Source: Halonotius pteroides (GTDB lineage Archaea; Halobacteriota; Halobacteria; Halobacteriales; Haloferacaceae). From it: a stretch of 46,597 nt of DNA. This document shows positions 23,914 to 33,182 of this stretch, piece after piece; within the stretch, counting starts at the first letter, position 1; the number at the start of each line of letters is the position of its first letter. The notes under the pieces are model-generated. The model ran no database searches and was not told where the DNA came from. It saw only the letters and a program-made list of their open reading frames with translations. The stretch is from positions 1 through 46,597 of the forward strand of contig NZ_QMDW01000019.1 in assembly GCF_003605635.1 (NCBI RefSeq), given 5' to 3'. A program made the translations under genes and the position numbers.

Positions 23914-25749
23914 TCACGCCGAGTAGTAGTATTCGCCGTCGCGTTTCTGCTGGCTGTCCTTCTGGCTGCCCGGTTTGTTGATTCGCGGTCGACCTGTTCC
24001 TTCATCACGGCGGAATGTGATATCGAGATCCGCGAGGAAGTCGTTCATCCCGGCGCGCATCTCCTGTGGCGCAGCGGCGTGGCCGTGTTGGGCTGGCTCG
24101 CCGTCGAAGACCATCAGCCGGTCGGCCAACAGGTCAATCATGTAGATGTCGTGGTCGATAACGAGGGCGGTCGCATCGTGGTTCTCGGCGTAGCGGCGGA
24201 TCGCCGAGGTGGCTTGAACGCGCTGTTCGACATCGAGGTGGGCGGACGGTTCGTCTAAGACGTAGAGATCAGCGGGCTCCGAGAGGCAAGCCGCGATAGC
24301 GACCCGCTGGCGCTCACCACCGGAGAGATCCGTCAGCTGCTGTTCCATGATCGAGTTCAACTGGAGCGGTTTGGCGACCTCCGTATCCCAGTAGGAGGTG
24401 CCGAACTCGTCAGTGATCGACGAGAGGAAGCTATCGACTCGCATCGGCTGGTCGATCTCGATGTACTGCGGTTTATACGAGATGTCGAGATCGAAGCCCA
24501 ACCCACCGCTGTCGGGCTCAACCGAGCCGGCAAACAGCTTGGCGAGTGTCGATTTCCCGATTCCGTTGGGGCCGACGACACCCAACACCTCACCCTCATA
24601 GATCATGCCGCTGTCCACATCGAGAGAGAACTCGCCGTCACCGTAGGATTTTGAGATTTCGGGGTACTCCACCAGCGGCGTGCCGCGAGTACTCTCCCGT
24701 GGGGCGTGTTCCTCGAAGGTGATCGACTCCGGTCGGATACGCATGTTCTCATTGTTGAGATAGCCCTCAAGATACTCGTTGATCCCGTTGCGGACGGATT
24801 TCGGATCAGTCATCACGCCGAAAACGCCGGCTTCACCGTAGGCTACGTGCAGTGTGTCAGCCAGGAGATCGAGAATCGCCAGATCGTGTTCGACAACAAG
24901 CATCGATCGCTCGGCGTCGGGATCGTCGGCGAGTTCGCGGATGAGTCGGGCGACGACCATCCGCTGGCCGATGTCGAGATACGGGGTGATCTCATCAAGG
25001 AAGTAGAAGTCGGCGTCCCGTGCCAGCGTCGCCGCGATGGCGACCCGCTGGAGTTCGCCGCCACTGATCGAGTCGATAGGCTGATCCATGATCGGCTGGA
25101 TCGAGAGCCGTTCGACCAACTCGTCGAGCGCGCCGCGTTCGTCGGTCTGCTCAAGCAGTTGGCGGGTGTTACCGTCGAACTGTTTGGGGATCTGGTCGAC
25201 GTACTGGGGTTTCCGGGCGACCGTGATCTCCTCGTCGATCAGTTGGGTGAGATAGTTCTGGAGTTCGGAGCCCCGGTAGCGATCCAAAACGGCCTCCCAG
25301 TCGGCGTCGCCGCCGTATTCGCCGAGATTCGGCACGAGTTCGTCAGCCAGCGCCTTGACCGCCGTCGATTTCCCGATCCCGTTGGGGCCGAGGATGCCGG
25401 TCACGTTGCCCGGTGCGGGAACGGGGAGCCCATACAGCGCAAAGGCGTTGTCGCCGTAACGGTGGGTCGGCTCGTCGTCGAGTTCTTGGGGGAGATTGAT
25501 GATCTCGATGGCGTCAAAGGGGCATTTCTCGACGCAGATACCGCAGGTCTCACCGAGACACAGCTCCTCGGAGATGCGGATCTGCTCGGGGTCGCCCTCG
25601 ATGGGGTCGCCGTCGTCAGCCATCTCACCGCGTTTGGTGATACATTCCTCACCGGTGCGGTTTGGCGGGCAGTAGTTGGCACACTCGTAGTTGCAGCGGT
25701 CAGGTTGACAGCGGTCGAGGTCGACAACTGCGATGCTGTCGTCGGCCAT
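23914..25749 (-). CDS. rli: ABCE1/RLI ribosome-recycling ATPase
   Basis: Splits ribosomes after termination and acts in initiation. It has 611 aa. The N-terminal Fe-S domain has two cysteine sets (CQPDRCNYECANYC and CLGETCGICVEKCPFDA). Two ABC domains follow. The first has GPNGIGKSTAVKAL near residue 129 and ISGGELQRVAIAATL; the second has GPNGIGKSTLAKLF near residue 394 and LSGGERQRVAIAACL. The hinge region NENMRIRPESITFEEHAPR lies between. The C-terminal tail is basic. It is one base from the EMC6-like gene upstream. Confidence 0.97.
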   Translation of the reverse strand: MADDSIAVVDLDRCQPDRCNYECANYCPPNRTGEECITKRGEMADDGDPIEGDPEQIRISEELCLGETCGICVEKCPFDAIEIINLPQELDDEPTHRYGDNAFALYGLPVPAPGNVTGILGPNGIGKSTAVKALADELVPNLGEYGGDADWEAVLDRYRGSELQNYLTQLIDEEITVARKPQYVDQIPKQFDGNTRQLLEQTDERGALDELVERLSIQPIMDQPIDSISGGELQRVAIAATLARDADFYFLDEITPYLDIGQRMVVARLIRELADDPDAERSMLVVEHDLAILDLLADTLHVAYGEAGVFGVMTDPKSVRNGINEYLEGYLNNENMRIRPESITFEEHAPRESTRGTPLVEYPEISKSYGDGEFSLDVDSGMIYEGEVLGVVGPNGIGKSTLAKLFAGSVEPDSGGLGFDLDISYKPQYIEIDQPMRVDSFLSSITDEFGTSYWDTEVAKPLQLNSIMEQQLTDLSGGERQRVAIAACLSEPADLYVLDEPSAHLDVEQRVQATSAIRRYAENHDATALVIDHDIYMIDLLADRLMVFDGEPAQHGHAAAPQEMRAGMNDFLADLDITFRRDEGTGRPRINKPGSQKDSQQKRDGEYYYSA

Positions 25750-26064
25750 CTACGCTCCCACCGCCGACGTGAGCAACACCGTATAGGTGATAAACCAGAG
25801 ACAGAACGTCATGAACGCGACATAGAGGTTGTCCTTGATCCCGAAGTCGCCGATGTCGACGCCGACGATCTTGAGAATCGGAAACTGGATGAGAACCGCT
25901 GTCGCCACGAGGAGAGCCTGCCCCGTGCCGACCGCGGCGGCGGCTGTGGTGCCGAAGATTGTCGCCGATCCGAGCGCGGCCCCCAGCCCGGCCAGACAGG
26001 CGAGCGTCGTGACCGTTACCCCCCGCATATGCTCGGAGAGCCCGGTCGTTGTGTCAGTTGCCAT
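25750..26064 (-). CDS. EMC6-like membrane protein
   Basis: An integral membrane protein of 104 aa, starting at the ATG at 26064 (MATDTTTGLSEHM). Three helices are visible: VTVTTLACLAGLGAALGSAT, ALLVATAVLIQFPILKIVG and LYVAFMTFCLWFITYTVLL. Haloarchaeal proteins of this kind next to RLI have been described as EMC6-like, related to a core part of the ER membrane-protein insertase. Its stop lies directly before the RLI start, which suggests one transcript. Confidence 0.75.
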   Translation of the reverse strand: MATDTTTGLSEHMRGVTVTTLACLAGLGAALGSATIFGTTAAAAVGTGQALLVATAVLIQFPILKIVGVDIGDFGIKDNLYVAFMTFCLWFITYTVLLTSAVGA

Positions 26065-26225
26065 ACGCACCGTTCTGAGAGCCGTCATCAAAAGGAGTTC
26101 GCTTGGCCCTGAGCACCAGCGTCGATGACCTTGGTATGTGTTGCTGCCTGTCGACGACGACCAACACTGTTGGGTCGCGGCTCATCGCAGTGCCACAGAC
26201 CGACAGCCACGCCGTTGTCTTCGTG

Positions 26226-26516
26226 TTATGAGTCGGGCTCTTCGACCGCCTCGTCGTCGACACGGTCGAGATACCGCGAGAGAAACTCCGTCTCCGAGAG
26301 GCCATCGTCCTCGATGTCGACCAAGAGCGATTCAAGCCCCGACCGCGGCTGGTGGGAAAGCTCTCGGAAACAGTCCTTACAGACGTGTTCGAACTCCTTG
26401 TCGTGTCGCTCCCAGCGGTCGCCGGTTTTGTCGTACTCCCGGGCCGCCGAACGCGGCACCGACTCCCCGCAAGCGATGCAGACAACAGTTGTATCACCAC
26501 CGCCGGAGCCTAACAT
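26226..26516 (-). CDS. Zinc-ribbon protein, haloarchaeal, unknown
   Basis: A 96-aa protein with two Cys pairs, VVCIACGE at residues 13-16 and HVCKDCFRE at about 46-49, spaced as in a small zinc ribbon. The C-terminal half is acidic with a helix SETEFLSRYLDRVDDEAV. It probably binds one zinc and contacts a partner protein or nucleic acid. It lies upstream of the EMC6-like and RLI genes on the same strand, 160 bp apart. Confidence 0.75.
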   Translation of the reverse strand: MLGSGGGDTTVVCIACGESVPRSAAREYDKTGDRWERHDKEFEHVCKDCFRELSHQPRSGLESLLVDIEDDGLSETEFLSRYLDRVDDEAVEEPDS

Positions 26517-26742
26517 ACCACCCCGCTATGACTGCAACCCACTTAGCGTTTGTTTCAGCACACAAAGAGGTCTGCTAGCTAAACGCTCCGACGGTGGTAG
26601 CAACCGCAAGAGCGATTAGATCGTCCACCACATGCCGGCCCACGGAGCGGGCGCGTTAAGTCGGTCGAAGCCGTGCCTGTGGTATGAACTATGTTGTCAC
26701 CGCATCGACTCGTTCGCGCTGCTCTCGGGTGATCGATCGCCG

Positions 26743-29691
26743 ATGAGCCGCGATGTCATCGAGGTTCGTGGCGCGGAGGAGCACAATCTGAAGGAAGTCG
26801 ACGCGGAGATCCCACGCGAGGAGCTCACCGTCGTCACCGGTCTTTCGGGGTCGGGCAAATCCTCGCTGGCCTTTGATACGGTCTACGCCGAGGGACAGCG
26901 ACGCTACATCGAGTCGTTGTCGGCGTACGCCCGCAATTTCCTCGGGCAGATGGACAAGCCGAAAGTCGAGGCTGTCGAGGGATTGTCGCCGGCGATCTCG
27001 ATCGATCAGAAAAACGCCGCCAACAACCCCCGGTCGACGGTCGGCACCGTCACAGAGCTTCACGACTACCTGCGGCTGCTCTACGCCCGTACTGGCACCC
27101 AGTACGACCCGATTACCGGCGAGGAAGTCGGCGAGCAGAGCCCCCAGGCGATGATCGAGCAACTGCTGGAGTTCCCGGAGGGAACCCGAGCAAAGATCGC
27201 CGCGCCGATCGTCCGCGACCAGAAGGGGGCCTTCGAGGAGCTGTTCGACAATCTTGTTAGCGAAGGCTACGCCCGCGTCGAGGTCGACGGCGAGCAGTTC
27301 GACCTGACGATGGAGACGCCTGACCTCGACAAGAACTACGACCACACGATCGACGTGATCGTCGACCGCGTGAAACTCACTGCCGACGCGCGCTCGCGGC
27401 TCACCGACAGCGTTGAAACCGCACTTGAGGAAGCTGATGGCGTCCTCAAGGTGATCATTCCTGATCCACCAGCGGAGCCGCCAATCGGATCGAACACGCG
27501 CTCGACGGGCGATCTGGCCGGCGACGGTGACGACCGCCTGACCGTCGAGTTCTCCGAGACGCTTGGCAACCCGAACAGCGAGTTCCAGTTCTCCGAGATC
27601 GAAACCCGCTCGTTCTCGTTTAACAGCCCGTACGGTGCCTGTCCGGAGTGTGAGGGCATCGGCCAAGCAAAGGAAGTCGACGAGGGGCTGGTGATTCAGG
27701 ATCCGAGCAAGCCACTAAAACACGTCTTTGAGGCCTGGAGCTACAACCGGTCGTACTACCGCACGCGAATCGACGCAGTGGCCGCCCACTTCGGTCTCAG
27801 CCTTGAGACACCGTGGGAAGAGATCGACGACGACATCCAACGCCAGTTCCTCTACGGGACGGATCGGCAGGTCGTCTTCGAGCGGTCGACGCGCAACGGC
27901 ACCCGCCGGAAGGAAAAACGCTTCGAGGGTGTGATTCCGAACCTGAGTCGTCGCCACGTCGAAACCGACTCCGAGGGCACCCGCGAGCACATCGAGGAGT
28001 ACATGGCCGTCACCGAGTGTCCCGAGTGCGACGGCACGCGGCTCAAAGAGCAGTCCCGCCACGTTCTCGTTGACGGCACATCAATCACCGAGGTCAATCA
28101 GCTGTCGATCGGCGAGGCGCGGCGTCACTTCGAGGGCATGGAAGAGAACCTCTCGGCGCGCGACCGCACTATCGCCGAGGAGATCCTCAAGGAGATTCGC
28201 GCCCGACTCGGCTTCATGGAGGAGGTCGGGCTGGAGTATCTCACCCTCGACCGCGAAGCCTCGACGCTCTCCGGTGGCGAGAGCCAGCGGATCCGCCTCG
28301 CCACACAGGTCGGTTCCGGCCTCGTCGGCGTGCTCTACGTGCTCGACGAACCCTCAATTGGGCTCCACCAACGCGACAACGACCGCCTGCTCAACACCTT
28401 GGAGGGCTTGCGCGATCTCGGCAACACGCTCGTTGTCGTCGAGCACGACGAGGAAACGATGCGGCGGGCCGACACCATCATCGACATGGGGCCTGGCCCG
28501 GGCAAGCGCGGCGGCGAGATCGTTGTCCAGGGTGATTTCGACGACGTGTGCGACGCTGAGGACTCGACGACCGGTGACTATCTTGCTGGCCGCAAGGAGA
28601 TCCCCGTTCCCGACGAGCGACGCGACCGCGACGACGAACTCCGGGTGCGTGGCGCGCGCCAGCACAACCTCAAAGATCTCGATGTGCCGATCCCGCTGGG
28701 CGTCTTTACCGCGATTACGGGCGTTTCGGGTTCGGGCAAATCAACGCTGATGCACGAAATCCTCTACAAGGGGCTGGCCCGCGAGATGAACGACAACACC
28801 TCGGTCGATCCGGGTGAGCACGACACATTGGAGGGCGTCGAGGAGATCGAAACGGTTCGGCTGATCGACCAGAGTCCCATCGGTCGAACGCCGCGATCGA
28901 ACCCCGCGACCTACACCGGGGTCTTCGACTACATCCGCGACCTGTTCGCCGAGACAAAACTCGCCAAACAGCGCGGCTACAAGAAGGGCCGCTTCTCGTT
29001 CAACGTCAAAGGCGGCCGGTGTGAGTCCTGCGGCGGGCAGGGAACGGTCACCATCGAGATGAACTTCCTCTCGGATGTGCAGGTGCCCTGCGAGGAGTGC
29101 GACGGCGCGCGCTACAACGACGAAACGCTGGACGTGACCTACAAGGACAAGACGATCGCCGACGTGCTCAACATGGAGGTCGCCGAAGCCTACGAGTTCT
29201 TCGAGGCGAACTCCCAGATCCGCCGCCGGCTGAAGCTCCTCAAAGACGTTGGCCTCGGCTACATGTCGCTCGGCCAGCCGTCGACAACGCTATCGGGTGG
29301 CGAGGCCCAGCGTGTGAAACTCGCCGAGGAACTCGGCAAAAGACAGACCGGCGACACGCTCTACCTGCTTGATGAGCCAACCACGGGCCTCCACAAGGAG
29401 GACGAACGCAAACTGATCGAGGTGCTCCAGCGGCTCGTCGACAACGGCAACAGCGTCGTTGTCGTGGAACACGAACTCGACCTGGTGAAAAACGCCGACC
29501 ACATCATCGACCTCGGCCCGGAGGGCGGCGAGGGCGGCGGCGACGTTGTCGCCAGCGGCACCCCCGAATCGGTCGCCCGAACCGATGAGTCGCATACGGG
29601 TCGCTATCTGCGTGATTATCTTCCCGACGTCGATATTGAGGGGCCACGCGCGGATCGACGCAAGCCCGCGAAAGTCGCCGGCGACGACTGA
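26743..29691 (+). CDS. uvrA: UvrABC excinuclease, damage-recognition subunit UvrA
   Basis: Recognises bulky DNA damage in bacterial-type nucleotide excision repair, with UvrB and UvrC. It has 982 aa from the ATG at 26743 (MSRDVIEVRGAEEHNL), which matches the family start; the longer frame adds an unlikely Cys-rich tail. Walker A motifs are GLSGSGKSSLAF near residue 33 and GVSGSGKSTLM near residue 660. ABC signatures are LSGGESQRIRLA near 509 and LSGGEAQRVKLA near 849. Zinc modules are CPECEGIG with CPECDGTR, and CESCGGQGTV with CEECDGAR. No uvrB or uvrC is in the window. Confidence 0.97.
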   Translation: MSRDVIEVRGAEEHNLKEVDAEIPREELTVVTGLSGSGKSSLAFDTVYAEGQRRYIESLSAYARNFLGQMDKPKVEAVEGLSPAISIDQKNAANNPRSTVGTVTELHDYLRLLYARTGTQYDPITGEEVGEQSPQAMIEQLLEFPEGTRAKIAAPIVRDQKGAFEELFDNLVSEGYARVEVDGEQFDLTMETPDLDKNYDHTIDVIVDRVKLTADARSRLTDSVETALEEADGVLKVIIPDPPAEPPIGSNTRSTGDLAGDGDDRLTVEFSETLGNPNSEFQFSEIETRSFSFNSPYGACPECEGIGQAKEVDEGLVIQDPSKPLKHVFEAWSYNRSYYRTRIDAVAAHFGLSLETPWEEIDDDIQRQFLYGTDRQVVFERSTRNGTRRKEKRFEGVIPNLSRRHVETDSEGTREHIEEYMAVTECPECDGTRLKEQSRHVLVDGTSITEVNQLSIGEARRHFEGMEENLSARDRTIAEEILKEIRARLGFMEEVGLEYLTLDREASTLSGGESQRIRLATQVGSGLVGVLYVLDEPSIGLHQRDNDRLLNTLEGLRDLGNTLVVVEHDEETMRRADTIIDMGPGPGKRGGEIVVQGDFDDVCDAEDSTTGDYLAGRKEIPVPDERRDRDDELRVRGARQHNLKDLDVPIPLGVFTAITGVSGSGKSTLMHEILYKGLAREMNDNTSVDPGEHDTLEGVEEIETVRLIDQSPIGRTPRSNPATYTGVFDYIRDLFAETKLAKQRGYKKGRFSFNVKGGRCESCGGQGTVTIEMNFLSDVQVPCEECDGARYNDETLDVTYKDKTIADVLNMEVAEAYEFFEANSQIRRRLKLLKDVGLGYMSLGQPSTTLSGGEAQRVKLAEELGKRQTGDTLYLLDEPTTGLHKEDERKLIEVLQRLVDNGNSVVVVEHELDLVKNADHIIDLGPEGGEGGGDVVASGTPESVARTDESHTGRYLRDYLPDVDIEGPRADRRKPAKVAGDD

Positions 29692-29704
29692 TTGATCTGG
29701 CCTC

Positions 29705-29709
29705 TTTTT
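29705..29709 (+). terminator. Poly-T run after uvrA
   Basis: TTTTT lies 14 bases after the uvrA stop codon. Archaeal intrinsic termination needs mainly a U-run, so this is a plausible end of the uvrA message. Confidence 0.4.
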
Positions 29710-29774
29710 CGCTCGGCCGAACAGCTGAACCCCTGGCGGACTGAAAGGGCGAGACGCTCCCGACGAACCCGGAC

Positions 29775-29936
29775 GTTCACGAGAGCAAGCTCTCGTGAGC
29801 CAACCAGAAATCTCTGATTTCTGGTGACGACGCAAGCATCGCAGTGAGCGAAGCGAACGAGGAGCGCAGCGAGTCCCGGGAGTTCTGCGAGCGCAACGAG
29901 CAGAACCTCGAAAGCCGAGCACAGCGAGGCTTTCGA
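29775..29936. repeat. Array of four modular hairpins
   Basis: Four near-adjacent inverted repeats have different stems. TCACGAGAG/CTCTCGTGA lies at 29777-29798. ACCAGAAAT/ATTTCTGGT lies at 29803-29825. GTTCTGC/GCAGAAC lies at 29882-29906, with loop GAGCGCAACGA. TCGAAAGCC/GGCTTTCGA lies at 29908-29936, with loop GAGCACAGCGA. Between the second and third lies a run of GAGCGAAGCGAACGAG-type sequence and the palindrome TCCCGGGA. The shared GAGC...CGA loops contrast with unrelated stems. Confidence 0.8.
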
Positions 29937-30034
29937 CGGTCGAGAGAGCCGAGGGCTTTCTGGAACGTATCGACCTCAGAAACGCCTTCTCGAAAACAAA
30001 CAAGCTAAACACACGCTTCCGTAAACTAACAGTA

Positions 30035-31120
30035 ATGTACGATTTCGTCGTTGTCGGCGTCGGCCCTGCTGGCGCGCGGTTCGCCCGCCGTGCCGCGGAG
30101 TCAGGCTACAGCGTGCTCGGTCTTGAAAAAGGAACGATCGGCACCCCATTGGCCTGCTCGGGCCACGTCAGCACCGACATCTGGGACTATCTCCCCGACG
30201 CCGCCGAGGACAACCTCCTACAGAACCGCGTCTACGGCGCAAACTTCTACACTGGCGGCCCCGACAGTGATGCCAATCTGTTCTACACAACCGACGAGAT
30301 CTCAAACGTCATCGACCGCGTCGAACTTGACCACACGCTCGCCGACGCCGCCCGCAACGCCGGCGCGGAGATCCGCGAAGGTCATACCGTCACCGGTGTC
30401 GACGAGCGCGACGATCGGGTCGTGCTTACCGCCAGCGTCGCCGATAAAAACGATCCAGTAGAGATCGAGGCCCACATGGTCGCGGGCTGCGATGGGCCCG
30501 TGTCCCGCGTTCGGCAGGCCGTCGAACTCCCTGAGCCGGAAGAAAAGCTCCACGGCGTCCTCGCGTTCACCGATGAGGAGGATCACGGCGACCACGTCGA
30601 TGTCCACCTCACGGTTCCGCGATTTTTCGCGTGGCGCATCCCCCGCGGCGAGGCCGGCGTCGAGTACGGGCTCGCGGCCGCGCCGGGTGCGGATGTCAAC
30701 GACCGCTTCGAGGTTCTCACCGAACAGTACGATGTTGAGACCGACCACTTCTGCTCGGGCGCGATCCCGATTGGGCCACCGGAGACGGTGACGACCGACC
30801 GCGTGTTCCTCATTGGCGACGCCGCCGCACAGACAAAGCCCTTCACCGGCGGCGGAATCCTTTACGGGATGACCGCTGCCGACTGCGCGGCCCGCCATAT
30901 CCAACCGGATCGCCCCGACTCACTCGGGATCTACGAATCGGCGTGGCGCGAAACGCTCTCAAGCGAAATTCGCCTCGGTCACCTGATCCGGCGTGGCTAC
31001 TCGCTGCCGGAGCCAGTTCAACGGCTCGGCCTCCGCGTGCTGTCGGGCGAAATCGGCGTCCACATGGACAAGCCGACCTCGCTGTTCTCGAAGCAACATC
31101 TCAAGCGGGTATTCTCCTAA
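30035..31120 (+). CDS. Geranylgeranyl reductase-family FAD-dependent oxidoreductase
   Basis: A flavoprotein of 361 aa. The FAD-binding Rossmann motif is VVVGVGPAGARFARRAAESG at residues 5-24. CSGHVSTDIW near residue 41 is the substrate-side Cys region seen in geranylgeranyl reductases. GCDGPVSRVRQ and the second FAD motif VFLIGDAAAQTKPFTGGGI near residue 260 follow. Family members saturate isoprenoid chains of archaeal lipids or quinones; the substrate here is not shown. It stands alone after the hairpin array. Confidence 0.9.
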   Translation: MYDFVVVGVGPAGARFARRAAESGYSVLGLEKGTIGTPLACSGHVSTDIWDYLPDAAEDNLLQNRVYGANFYTGGPDSDANLFYTTDEISNVIDRVELDHTLADAARNAGAEIREGHTVTGVDERDDRVVLTASVADKNDPVEIEAHMVAGCDGPVSRVRQAVELPEPEEKLHGVLAFTDEEDHGDHVDVHLTVPRFFAWRIPRGEAGVEYGLAAAPGADVNDRFEVLTEQYDVETDHFCSGAIPIGPPETVTTDRVFLIGDAAAQTKPFTGGGILYGMTAADCAARHIQPDRPDSLGIYESAWRETLSSEIRLGHLIRRGYSLPEPVQRLGLRVLSGEIGVHMDKPTSLFSKQHLKRVFS

Positions 31121-31141
31121 CGTGTTATAGCTGCGCCGTTA

Positions 31142-31582
31142 TCACTGCGGCCACTGCCACGTGCTGAGTGTGTTTGCCGACTGACCTGATGGGTTTTGCC
31201 AGATGACCCGCACGGTGTCACCACCATCCGCATCAGTGTGCTCGATATCGACCGTATCGCCGGCCTCAATCGGGCTGGCCCACCCGGTTTTCGAGACCGC
31301 CGAACCGGAGTCATCGGGATACACTTCGTCACCGTCGACGGTGATCCGAACCCGGTTGTTGTCGATCTGGTCGCCGCTGACATGGGTGATCGTGATCTCA
31401 TCGGCGTCGGTGCGTTCGTATCCGAAGGCCGCCTGCGGCGGCTGTTCGGAGAGCCCACTGGCAAAATCAAGCACCACTGTTCCAAGTACCGTTGCCAGAA
31501 TCACTGTTAGTGCGACCATCAGGATCACGCCGATCACCGGCGAGACGCCACGGCTGTCGGTCGGAAACGAGGGATCGACCAT
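31142..31582 (-). CDS. Type IV pilin-like protein (archaeal pilin N-terminal domain)
   Basis: A secreted pilin-like subunit of 146 aa. A short basic leader ends at SRG, followed by VSPVIGVILMVALTVILATV, the class III signal and assembly helix cut by the prepilin peptidase. The rest is an acidic beta-rich head with repeated V-x-I strands (ITVDGDEVY, DTVDIEHTDADGG). It ends WQWPQ. No pilus assembly genes are nearby, so it would use machinery coded elsewhere. Confidence 0.9.
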   Translation of the reverse strand: MVDPSFPTDSRGVSPVIGVILMVALTVILATVLGTVVLDFASGLSEQPPQAAFGYERTDADEITITHVSGDQIDNNRVRITVDGDEVYPDDSGSAVSKTGWASPIEAGDTVDIEHTDADGGDTVRVIWQNPSGQSANTLSTWQWPQ

Positions 31583-31638
31583 CGGTATCCCGCCGTGGCC
31601 GCGGCTTCGTACTTGAAACTACGGCGTGAGCGGCCGGC

Positions 31639-32079
31639 CTACACAGCGTCGACGGCTTCGTCGTCCTCGAAGGCTGCCAGTTGCCGCACTGTCAACACCG
31701 GTGCCGGACAGATCCGGACGACGTGCTCGGCAACACTCCCAAGCAGAAACCGGTCTTCGCCGTGGCGACCGCGGGTGCCGGTGGTGACCAGATCAGCGTC
31801 AATCTCCTCGGCGTAGGCGTTGATCACCTCGGCTGGCTCACCCTCGCGGACGGTTGTCACGACGGGCTGGTTGGTTTCAGCGTCGACCGCGGTGAGTGCG
31901 TCCTTGGCGTGGGCGGTCAGTTTGTCGTGTTGGTCGGTGTCACCCTCGCCGGCGTCGGTGTCGACCACCGACAGCGCGTGGACGGTTGCATCGAACCGGT
32001 CGGCGACGTCGAGGGCAACCGTGACCGCTCGGCTGACGCTGTCGGAGCCGTCAGTCGCCACGACAATCGTCTCAAACAT
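31639..32079 (-). CDS. UspA-family stress protein, ATP-binding type
   Basis: A universal stress protein of 146 aa. VVATDGSDSVSRAVTVALDVAD is the N-terminal strand and helix. TGTRGRHGEDRFLLGSVAEHVVR near residue 114 is the complete G-x2-G-x9-G-S nucleotide-binding motif. VLTV strand and a short acidic tail end it. It is divergent from a second UspA gene 107 bp away. Confidence 0.92.
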   Translation of the reverse strand: MFETIVVATDGSDSVSRAVTVALDVADRFDATVHALSVVDTDAGEGDTDQHDKLTAHAKDALTAVDAETNQPVVTTVREGEPAEVINAYAEEIDADLVTTGTRGRHGEDRFLLGSVAEHVVRICPAPVLTVRQLAAFEDDEAVDAV

Positions 32080-32185
32080 AGCCGGCGGTTCGACCGCGGC
32101 GGTGATAAATTGGTGGTGTTCAACAACAAGCGGGAGTCGACGGCGGAGGGGAGTGTTTTTGTGGTCGCCGGGAAACAGGTGGGGT

Positions 32186-32635
32186 ATGGCCGATCTGGAT
32201 ATCGAGCTCGTTGTCGTCCCGGTCGACGGGAGCCCGGAGTCGACGACCGCCGTCGAGTACGCGGTGGCGATCGCCGACCGCTACAACGCAGCCGTCCACG
32301 CTGTCTATGTTCTTGGTGAGCCGCGGGTGCGCGGGCTGGCCGACGGGACGGTCACCGACGCCGAGATCGCCACCGATACCGAATCATTCACCGGGACGCT
32401 CGATGCGATCGCTGCCGACGCCGGGGTCAAGCTCTCAACCTCGATCACCCGTGGCTTTTCGACGGAGATCAAGACGCTCCACCCGGGCAGCGTTGTCCTC
32501 GACACAGCCGAGGATCTTGGGGCAGATTTCGTCGTTGTCCCGCGAGAGCCAGCCGGTGACAGCGACACCGATGTGTTGGAGAAAGCCGCCGAATACGTCC
32601 TGCTGTACGCGAGTCAGCCGGTACTATCGGTCTAA
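32186..32635 (+). CDS. UspA-family protein without a canonical ATP motif
   Basis: A universal stress protein of 149 aa from the ATG at 32186 (MADLDIELVVVPVDGS). The Rossmann-like fold is clear (STTAVEYAVAIADRYNAAVHAVYVLG). At the usual nucleotide loop it reads VVPREPAGDSDTDVLEKAAEYVL, without the G-x2-G-x9-G-S pattern. It may bind another ligand or only a partner. It ends one base before the convergent GNAT gene. Confidence 0.9.
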   Translation: MADLDIELVVVPVDGSPESTTAVEYAVAIADRYNAAVHAVYVLGEPRVRGLADGTVTDAEIATDTESFTGTLDAIAADAGVKLSTSITRGFSTEIKTLHPGSVVLDTAEDLGADFVVVPREPAGDSDTDVLEKAAEYVLLYASQPVLSV

Positions 32636-32636
32636 G

Positions 32637-33182
32637 TTAGCCGTCCTCGGCGAGCCGGATCGCCATCTCAAGCTCGAAGCTTTCGGCCCCTGTTGTTTCG
32701 AAGCCGACCTTCTCATACAGCGAGACGGCGGCGTGGTTCCACCGTTCGACGGTGAGCCAAACGCAGTTGATTCCCTCGCTGTAGCCGTAGCCGAGCAGCG
32801 ACTCGATCAGGTGAGTGCCGATCCCGGCCTCCTGATAGTCTTGGAGGACGAAGATCGCCAACTCGTAGTCGTCGTCGCCGTCGGGGACGAGTGTTGAGTG
32901 GCCGGCGGCGGTGTCGCCGTCCCACGCGATCAGATTGTAGCAGTCGTCGGCGAGGATGCCGTCAAGCCAGGTTCGCACCCGCGACTCCCGTCCCGGGGGA
33001 ATGCCTTGGGCGCGATCTGCGGGGTCGAACTCGACGTACATCTCCACTAGTGCCTCGTACTCCGGTTCAGAGCTATCATACGGGCGGATCTCGATGTCAC
33101 GACCGTCCCGATCGTTGAACTGGATGGGCGGTTCCTCAAACGGGCCCGACACGGTCTCAGGGTAGCGACGTTCTGAATTCAT
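32637..33182 (-). CDS. GNAT-family N-acetyltransferase
   Basis: An acetyl-CoA-dependent transferase of 181 aa. The N-terminal DGRDIEIRPYDSSEPEYEALVEMYVEF is a usual GNAT opening. The CoA-binding motif A is ELAIFVLQDYQEAGIGTHLIESLL near residue 115, with Q/E-x-x-G-I-G as the pyrophosphate loop. CVWLTVERWNHAAVSLYEKVGFE near the end is motif B. The substrate is unknown. Its start overlaps the end of the UspA-like gene upstream by four bases, so they share an operon. Confidence 0.9.
   Translation of the reverse strand: MNSERRYPETVSGPFEEPPIQFNDRDGRDIEIRPYDSSEPEYEALVEMYVEFDPADRAQGIPPGRESRVRTWLDGILADDCYNLIAWDGDTAAGHSTLVPDGDDDYELAIFVLQDYQEAGIGTHLIESLLGYGYSEGINCVWLTVERWNHAAVSLYEKVGFETTGAESFELEMAIRLAEDG

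Larger units (their letters stand above)
29692..30034. other. uvrA-flavoprotein intergenic, mostly hairpin array
   Basis: A 343-bp gap. The first 80 bases include CTCTTTTTC just after the uvrA stop, a likely terminator U-run. The middle holds the hairpin array listed separately. The last 90 bases lead to the flavoprotein gene and contain no clear gene. Confidence 0.6.

Noticed and set aside
24706-26112. A 468-codon open frame antisense to RLI
   Set aside because: The opposite strand has all RLI motifs; the frame is open only because of third-position GC bias.
29775-29936. Possible CRISPR array
   Set aside because: The units are hairpins with different stems; there is no constant repeat, regular spacer or cas gene.
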